From Ureibacillus yapensis (GTDB lineage: Bacteria > Bacillota > Bacilli > Bacillales_A > Planococcaceae): a stretch of DNA of 64,000 nt. The stretch covers positions 186,001 through 250,000 of the forward strand of contig NZ_QWEI01000003.1 in the NCBI RefSeq assembly GCF_003515775.1, given 5' to 3'. The position numbers and the translations under genes are program-made. This document shows positions 59,270 to 64,000 of this stretch, piece by piece (within the stretch, counting starts at the first letter, position 1; every line of letters begins with the position of its first letter). Under the pieces are notes generated by a model. The model was not told the origin of the DNA. It was given only the letters and a program-made list of their open reading frames with translations, and ran no database searches.

Positions 59270-60778
59270 TTACTTTTGTGCATTAACCACTTCTTCAGTC
59301 AATCTGTCTATGCTTGGTCTTATAGAGTTTTTCCCCGAGTAACTTTCCAGCAATTCTCTAACATCCAGACCAGAAGTTTCTTTTAAAGATTCTTGTAAAG
59401 TAGCCATTAGATTAGTAGCATATCCCGTAATTTTATTTGCTCCCCCACCTTCGCCGCTACCAGTGTCGACAACTGTAATTTTATCGATATTGGATAGTGG
59501 TGATGCTACTTCTTTTGCAAACTCTGGAATCATTCTTATCATCATATCCAATACAGCCGCTTGGCCATATTGTTCAAAGGCTTCCGCAATTTTGCGTTTT
59601 GCTTCGGCTTCAGCTAACCCTTTGAGACGAATGATTTCTGCTTCCGTTTCCCCTTGCGCTCGTTCAGAATCGGCTTTTGCCAACCCGTCCAGTCGGATTT
59701 TTTCCGCTTCGGCTTTCGCCAACGATTCGATACGGTATTTTTCGGCATCGGCCTGGGCCAAATCTTTCATTTTTTGAGCGGCTGCATTTTGCTCAACTGC
59801 ATAACGATCCGCATCCGCCTTTTTCTTCACTTCTGAATCATATTGTTTCTCTCGGCGCAAAATCTCTTTTTCTTCCAGCTCGATTTGTTTCTGGCGCTCA
59901 ATAATTTTTACTTGCATTTCCTGTTCGGTTACCTGCTGTTTTGCTTTGGCAGATTCCAGCTCATAGGCTTGGTCTGCGCGGGCTTTTGCTTTATCTTGTT
60001 CCAGCTTGAACTCTGCGATTTTCAGTTGGTTTTCCTTTTCTGCTTCGGCAATTTCCGTAGCACGCATCAATTCCGCTTTTTGCGCTTCTTTTTCAGCTTC
60101 CGCTTTTTTAATGCGTGTTTCTTTTTCTGCCTCCGCAGTGGCAATATCTGCATCGCGTTTTACTTGTGCGATTCTTGGCTTCCCTAAAGAATCCAGGTAG
60201 CCGTTTTTATCGCGAACATCTTTAATCGTAAATGAAACGATAATTAAACCCATTTTCGCTAAATCTTGCGTTGCGACACGCTGTACTTCCTGTGAGAACT
60301 TATCACGATTTTTATAGATTTCTTCCACTGTCATGGAACCCAAAATGGAACGCAGATGTCCTTCCAGCACTTCTTTTGCCTCGTTTTCGCGATCTTGTTT
60401 CGTCTTTCCTAAAAACTGTTCGGCTGCTGTAGCAATTTCCGAAATGGAGCCGCCAATTTTAATGATGGCAGTTCCATCGGCCATCACTGGCACACCCTGT
60501 TCGGTATAGACTTCAGGCGTTGTGACCTCCAGCTTGCTCGATAGCAAACTTAAAGGCTCCGATTGCTGAAAGACAGGAAATACGAATGTACCGCCACCGC
60601 GGATAATCTTGATCCGATTACCCGAGTCGTCGGTATGTACATTTTTTGACCCCAAAAAACTGCCTGTGACAATTAAAGCCTCATCCGGTCCAACCGTTTT
60701 GTATTTTGCGATATACACCCCGATAATTGCCAACAAAATGACTAATACGACTCCAATAATAATCATTGTCTCCATCAT
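59270..60778 (-). CDS. floT: Flotillin-like protein FloT (YuaG)
   Basis: A 502-residue membrane scaffold. An N-terminal hydrophobic hairpin (about 3-27), an SPFH/PHB domain (about 30-195, with SEPLSLLSSKLEVTTPEVYTEQGVPV and GLIIVSFTIKDVRD) and a long Ala/Glu/Lys coiled coil (about 200-420) with repeated AEAEKE and LAKADSE-type units. Flotillins organise functional membrane microdomains and are induced by SigW in Bacillus. ATG pair follows AGGAGGAAAAG. It lies 13 bp behind the NfeD-like yuaF. Confidence 0.95.
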   Translation of the reverse strand: MMETMIIIGVVLVILLAIIGVYIAKYKTVGPDEALIVTGSFLGSKNVHTDDSGNRIKIIRGGGTFVFPVFQQSEPLSLLSSKLEVTTPEVYTEQGVPVMADGTAIIKIGGSISEIATAAEQFLGKTKQDRENEAKEVLEGHLRSILGSMTVEEIYKNRDKFSQEVQRVATQDLAKMGLIIVSFTIKDVRDKNGYLDSLGKPRIAQVKRDADIATAEAEKETRIKKAEAEKEAQKAELMRATEIAEAEKENQLKIAEFKLEQDKAKARADQAYELESAKAKQQVTEQEMQVKIIERQKQIELEEKEILRREKQYDSEVKKKADADRYAVEQNAAAQKMKDLAQADAEKYRIESLAKAEAEKIRLDGLAKADSERAQGETEAEIIRLKGLAEAEAKRKIAEAFEQYGQAAVLDMMIRMIPEFAKEVASPLSNIDKITVVDTGSGEGGGANKITGYATNLMATLQESLKETSGLDVRELLESYSGKNSIRPSIDRLTEEVVNAQK

Positions 60779-60791
60779 AATACTTTTCCTC

Positions 60792-61349
60792 CTACAATTT
60801 TATTTGATAGGGTGATTCATATTTTTTCACATACACCGTTCCCTCCTTTGCTTCAATAATTAAGACCTGTTCTTCATAGTCGATAAATTCATTATTAAAA
60901 CCAGTTGCTCGCTTTGAAATGACGCCATTGACGGTCTCAATCACAATTTCGCCGTAGCCATTTTCCGGTATAGGAACAATCACTTTTCCGGTTTGGCCAC
61001 CCAGGGATTCTTCTGTATAAGCTAATGAAACTTCCGCGCTTCTTATCGGAACTAAAATAAAAAAATAGATGAAAGTACTAATAATTGCGGAGATGCCACA
61101 AGAAATAATAAAAACGGAGATACTGGATAAGTTCGAGAACTTCTCAAATAAATAGCCACTTGCCGCTGTTAACGTGATGAACGATAAAATAACCGCAGGA
61201 TCGATCAATGGAATTCCTTCAAATACTCCATCCAGCATTTCTGAGAACAGCAGATAAATCAGTGTCAAACACCCCGCGCTAATTAGCACAACCAAGTAGA
61301 TTACTCCAAGATCTGTATCATACAACACTTTTTTCACCAACTTTCCCAA
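60792..61349 (-). CDS. yuaF: NfeD-like membrane protein YuaF
   Basis: A 185-residue protein with three to four transmembrane helices (about 15-110) and a C-terminal OB-fold (about 120-185: SLGGQTGKVIVPIPENGYGEIVIETVNG), as in Bacillus YuaF. It partners flotillin FloT, encoded directly downstream. The best start is TTG at 61349 after AAGGA; GTG four codons on is an alternative. A SigW-type promoter lies 19-46 bp upstream. Confidence 0.9.
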   Translation of the reverse strand: MGKLVKKVLYDTDLGVIYLVVLISAGCLTLIYLLFSEMLDGVFEGIPLIDPAVILSFITLTAASGYLFEKFSNLSSISVFIISCGISAIISTFIYFFILVPIRSAEVSLAYTEESLGGQTGKVIVPIPENGYGEIVIETVNGVISKRATGFNNEFIDYEEQVLIIEAKEGTVYVKKYESPYQIKL

Positions 61350-61367
61350 AATAATCCTTACAGTTTA

Positions 61368-61395
61368 TATACGGTTTAAAAAGCGATAAGTTTCA
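61368..61395 (-). promoter_or_regulatory. SigW-type promoter of yuaF-floT
   Basis: TGAAAC, a 16-bp spacer and CGTATA on the minus strand match the ECF sigma-W consensus, and this operon is a known SigW target in Bacillus. From 61396 to 61700 I see no gene or other element. Confidence 0.85.
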
Positions 61396-61706
61396 AATTA
61401 TTTCGAAAAATTTAAATGTCAGTTGAGAGTGAAATTTGAGTTGAATGTTAGTGGAGTGTGATGGAAGCCTACTGTAATTTGCGGAATAGACTTGTTAAAT
61501 GAAAATCCAGCGCATACTAGCCGTAAATCTCATTTAGAAGTTTATATTGGAGTGTTTTTTTTGGAAATTCTTTGATTTACTCGATTAGATACCTACTAAT
61601 CTTGTGTTATTCCTAAAGTTCCCCTTAATCTCCGCTTTACACGCTATCTATTCCAGCATTACATACCTCATCAGGTGCATCCGATCAAGACCATCTTAAA
61701 ACAAAA

Positions 61707-61742
61707 AAGTTTTCCCTATCATTTTGATGATAAAGAAAACTT
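61707..61742 (-). terminator. Terminator of dfrA
   Basis: AAGTTTTC and GAAAACTT flank an A/T-rich loop with TATCATTTTGATGATA able to extend the stem; T run follows on the minus strand. Confidence 0.7.
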
Positions 61743-61786
61743 GTGCCTTGCCATTTAGCTTCTGGCTATTTAAATGCATTTAATTT

Positions 61787-62263
61787 TTATTTTCTTTCAT
61801 AAATACAATAAGTATAATGATAGCCATCGGTCGTTTCGATTGGTTCGCTTTCAGATACTAATGTCCATTCCTCACCATAATGCGGAAAGAATGTATCCCC
61901 CTGAAATTCATGGTCAATATGGGTAATGTAAAGTCTGTCTGCTATTGGCAAAGCGAGTTTGAAAATTTGTTCGCCGCCAATAATCATAATTTCCTGTTCA
62001 CCTTCGCAAATTTCCAGAGCTTCTTCTAAACTTGTTACCACTTCCACGTCTTCCACATTGTAGTTTTCGTTTCGCGTGATGACAATATTTCTTCTTCCAG
62101 GCAATGGACGGCCAATGGATTCAAATGTTTTTCTTCCCATGATCATTGGCTTCCCCATTGTTTGTTCTTTAAAATACTTCAATTCCCCTGGCAAGTGCCA
62201 TGGCATTTTTTTTTCATAACCAATAACTCGGTTTTTGTCGAGGGCCACTATTAGTGAAATCAT
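61787..62263 (-). CDS. dfrA: Dihydrofolate reductase
   Basis: A 158-residue enzyme reducing dihydrofolate with NADPH. IVALDKNRVIGYEKKMPWHLPGELKYFKEQTMGKP (in three conserved pieces over residues 4-38), MGRKTFESIGRPLPGR, IGGEQIFKLALP, and the YITHIDHEFQGDTFFP core are all standard. ATG follows GGAGAGATAAAA. Unlike in many Firmicutes no thymidylate synthase gene adjoins it. It is a single gene followed by a terminator. Symbol dfrA is used as in Bacillus; folA is equivalent. Confidence 0.96.
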   Translation of the reverse strand: MISLIVALDKNRVIGYEKKMPWHLPGELKYFKEQTMGKPMIMGRKTFESIGRPLPGRRNIVITRNENYNVEDVEVVTSLEEALEICEGEQEIMIIGGEQIFKLALPIADRLYITHIDHEFQGDTFFPHYGEEWTLVSESEPIETTDGYHYTYCIYERK

Positions 62264-62444
62264 TTTTATCTCTCCTAAAATTGTCGTTGCAATTGCTCCT
62301 TATATAGAAGGATACCCTATTTTAGCTTTAAATAGTGAATTTCCTGCGAGAAAATAGGAAATCATTTCATTAGTATGCTAAACTAAATGGCGAACACAAC
62401 GGCAATCACTATCCGACAGGAAAAAATAAATTTGGAGGACCACT

Positions 62445-62900
62445 ATGGAATTAAATTTAAATGATGTTACGATAGAACGTTGTCTTAAAGACACGGAAGA
62501 AGTAATCGCAAAAGAAGAAGTATCTTTTCTGAATACTCCATTAAACTATTTAAACCAGCATATGGAAGAGTTCATTTTTATTGAATCAGAAGCTTTCCAT
62601 GGCATGAAAACGGAAAGTCTTTCATTCGAAGTGGATGATGTTTTCAAAACTTACATGGTTTTATTCGGCTTTCAAGTGCAAAAAAAGTATGCTTCCACAA
62701 TTAAAGCGTATTTGGAAGAGCACCTGCACGGAGAAAATATCTACGCTAGCTACATATTTTCAGGGGAAGATGGGCTCTGGGATGTTAACTTGCCACTAAA
62801 TAATGTAGAAGGATTTACTGAAGAAATGACCTTTAATGAAGCCATTTCATTGATTTATAATTTTGCAGCTAAGTTAGTGCACACCATAGAACAACAATAA
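62445..62900 (+). CDS. Conserved protein of unknown function, operon with a methyltransferase
   Basis: A 151-residue acidic soluble protein starting at ATG after TTGGAGG. Motif-like patches are MEEFIFIESEAFHGMKTESLSF (split over about 41-62) and a helical C terminus FNEAISLIYNFAAKLVHTIE. I do not recognise a domain. It ends 15 bp before a TRM11-like methyltransferase and shares its transcript, so it may act in the same RNA-related process (weak inference). Confidence 0.7.
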   Translation: MELNLNDVTIERCLKDTEEVIAKEEVSFLNTPLNYLNQHMEEFIFIESEAFHGMKTESLSFEVDDVFKTYMVLFGFQVQKKYASTIKAYLEEHLHGENIYASYIFSGEDGLWDVNLPLNNVEGFTEEMTFNEAISLIYNFAAKLVHTIEQQ

Positions 62901-62915
62901 AGGATGAGCAGCAAA

Positions 62916-63869
62916 TTGATAAAAAAAGAAAGTGAACGTACGTATCTATATACGTATGTGCATCATAAAAATGAGCATGAGCTTTGTCGAATGGAGATGC
63001 GGGCTTTTTTCGGTTTCGATACGCAACTGAATTATCTGTTTAGCCCAATCGAGATAGACCCGAGTCGCAGTCCTTTCATCGAGGAGCGATTGGAAATTTT
63101 GTTTGAAGCCGACAGCCTTGCTGAATTGAAATTGTTGGTTCAAGAAATGAAGATACCGTCCAAAACTTATAAAGTGGATTGTTTAAATAAAATGGACTTG
63201 GGCGAGACAAAGAAAATTCGCCATCCCGAACGCCGGGCAATTGAAAGAGAGCTGGGTCTAATCATTGATGGTGAGCCGGAGTTAAATCATCCTGATATTA
63301 TTTTAGGCGTCATTACCGTTAATGATTGCTGGTACTTTGGAAAGCAAACAAAAAGTGTTTCCGTTTGGCGGGAACATCTACATAAACCGCATAGCTACTC
63401 GACCGCTTTAAATACAAGAACTGCAAGAGCCATTGCCAATATTGCCGTGCCTTTTCCGGAAGGCAAGAAGGCCATCGATCCTTGCTGTGGAATCGGAACG
63501 GTTGTCATCGAGGCGCTTTCCATGGGCATCCAAATTGAAGGACGTGACATTAATCCGCTTGTTTGTAATGGCGCTCGTGAAAATATCGCTTATTTTGGGC
63601 TCGAAGGAACCATTACAAAGGGACCGATCTCAGAAGTCATAAACTGTTATGATGTGGCCATTATCGATTTGCCCTATAATGTTTATACGCATATTACGAA
63701 GGAAGAACAATTCGACATCATTCGGCAAGCACGCAGAATTGCAGATCAATGCGTGATTGTCACGATTGATACCATTGATGAGGCGATTGAAGAAGTTGGT
63801 TTTGAAATCATTGACCGCTGCACAACAACAAAGCAATTGTTTGTTCGGCAAATTTTACTTTGCAAATAA
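62916..63869 (+). CDS. TRM11-like RNA methyltransferase
   Basis: About 317 residues. An N-terminal region (1-165) is followed by a SAM-dependent methylase domain: AIDPCCGIGTVVIEAL (motif I, about 185-200), EGRDINPLVCNGAREN (motif II), and IIDLPYNVYTHI, where DLPY is a form of the N/DPPY catalytic motif of N2-guanine methylases. It resembles TRM11/TrmG10-type tRNA enzymes, but the THUMP domain is not obvious. TTG at 62916 lies eight bases after AAAGGATGA; ATG 62904 sits within that site and is the alternative. Confidence 0.82.
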   Translation: MIKKESERTYLYTYVHHKNEHELCRMEMRAFFGFDTQLNYLFSPIEIDPSRSPFIEERLEILFEADSLAELKLLVQEMKIPSKTYKVDCLNKMDLGETKKIRHPERRAIERELGLIIDGEPELNHPDIILGVITVNDCWYFGKQTKSVSVWREHLHKPHSYSTALNTRTARAIANIAVPFPEGKKAIDPCCGIGTVVIEALSMGIQIEGRDINPLVCNGARENIAYFGLEGTITKGPISEVINCYDVAIIDLPYNVYTHITKEEQFDIIRQARRIADQCVIVTIDTIDEAIEEVGFEIIDRCTTTKQLFVRQILLCK

Positions 63870-64000
63870 CCCGGGAACTACAACAGTGGGGGTTTTTTAT
63901 CCCCCGCTGCCAAAATACTTTTCCACAAATTGTTCTGAACAAAGCTTTAGTAGATGCATCTTATTCCATAAATCAAGGCAACTTCAAATCATTATTATGT
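63870..64000. other. Right edge of the window
   Basis: AGTGGGGG and CCCCCGCT at about 63886-63910 form a stem without a T run. A short minus-strand frame ending near 63898 has no start with a clear ribosome binding site. No gene is claimed. Confidence 0.4.

Noticed and set aside
59463-60200. Several plus-strand frames opposite floT
   Set aside because: They mirror the repetitive Ala/Glu coiled coil of flotillin and have no ribosome binding sites.
63890-63990. Short minus-strand frame at the right edge ending near 63898
   Set aside because: It is cut by a stop about 28 codons upstream and has no start with a convincing binding site; too little sequence to call.

Overview
The window looks like the chromosome of a low-GC, endospore-forming Firmicute. 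The genes most resemble those of Bacillales, and the mix suggests a Planococcaceae/Caryophanaceae relative (Lysinibacillus, Solibacillus or Ureibacillus type). This placement is inference. It rests on AT-rich sequence, strong AGGAGG-type ribosome binding sites, many TTG/GTG starts, spore-coat (CotY/CotZ-like, YheC/D-like) genes, a Staphylococcus-like MurG, Spo0A-box and SigW-type promoter motifs, and Bacillus gene neighbourhoods (xpaC-yaaN, ypmR-ypmS-msrA-msrB, ycsF-ycsG-ycsI-kipI-kipA-kipR, yuaF-floT). No rRNA, tRNA, CRISPR array, prophage or intact insertion sequence was seen.

Layout, 0-20 kb: the 5' end of a recQ helicase; a three-gene aromatic-acid operon (CoA ligase, FAD monooxygenase, MFS carrier); a small Cys-pair protein preceded by three exact Spo0A boxes; a decayed copy of the 5' end of the neighbouring ABC-F gene, then the intact ABC-F gene; a lipoprotein; a cold-shock gene with a large leader hairpin; xpaC-telA; a TIGR01777 epimerase; an amino-acid ABC transporter under a lysine riboswitch; and odhAB of the TCA cycle.

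20-36 kb: an ArlRS-like two-component system, a PAS-GGDEF cyclase, dapF, a GNAT enzyme, murG, a CAP-domain secreted protein, a CobW-type GTPase, a CtpB-type protease, deoD, a YozE-like protein, msrB-msrA, ypmS and ypmR. Copies of an unannotated intergenic repeat lie at 22.1 and 30.0 kb.

36-47 kb holds the most unusual content. Two paralogous ATP-grasp ligases, a Cys-poor CotY/CotZ-like coat protein and a YheC/D-type ATP-grasp protein form a probable spore-surface modification cluster. Next to it are a PAS-GGDEF protein, a TIMP-like exported protein, and a rare fusion of an EAL domain with PAS domains and a complete histidine-kinase core.

47-64 kb: DegV, a lactate-oxidase-type flavoenzyme, a small protein kinase, the 5-oxoproline (pyroglutamate) utilisation locus pxpA/NRAMP-like/DUF1445 divergent from pxpB-pxpC with an IclR regulator, a YkuD transpeptidase, the SigW-type yuaF-floT operon, dihydrofolate reductase, a protein of unknown function, and a TRM11-like methyltransferase.
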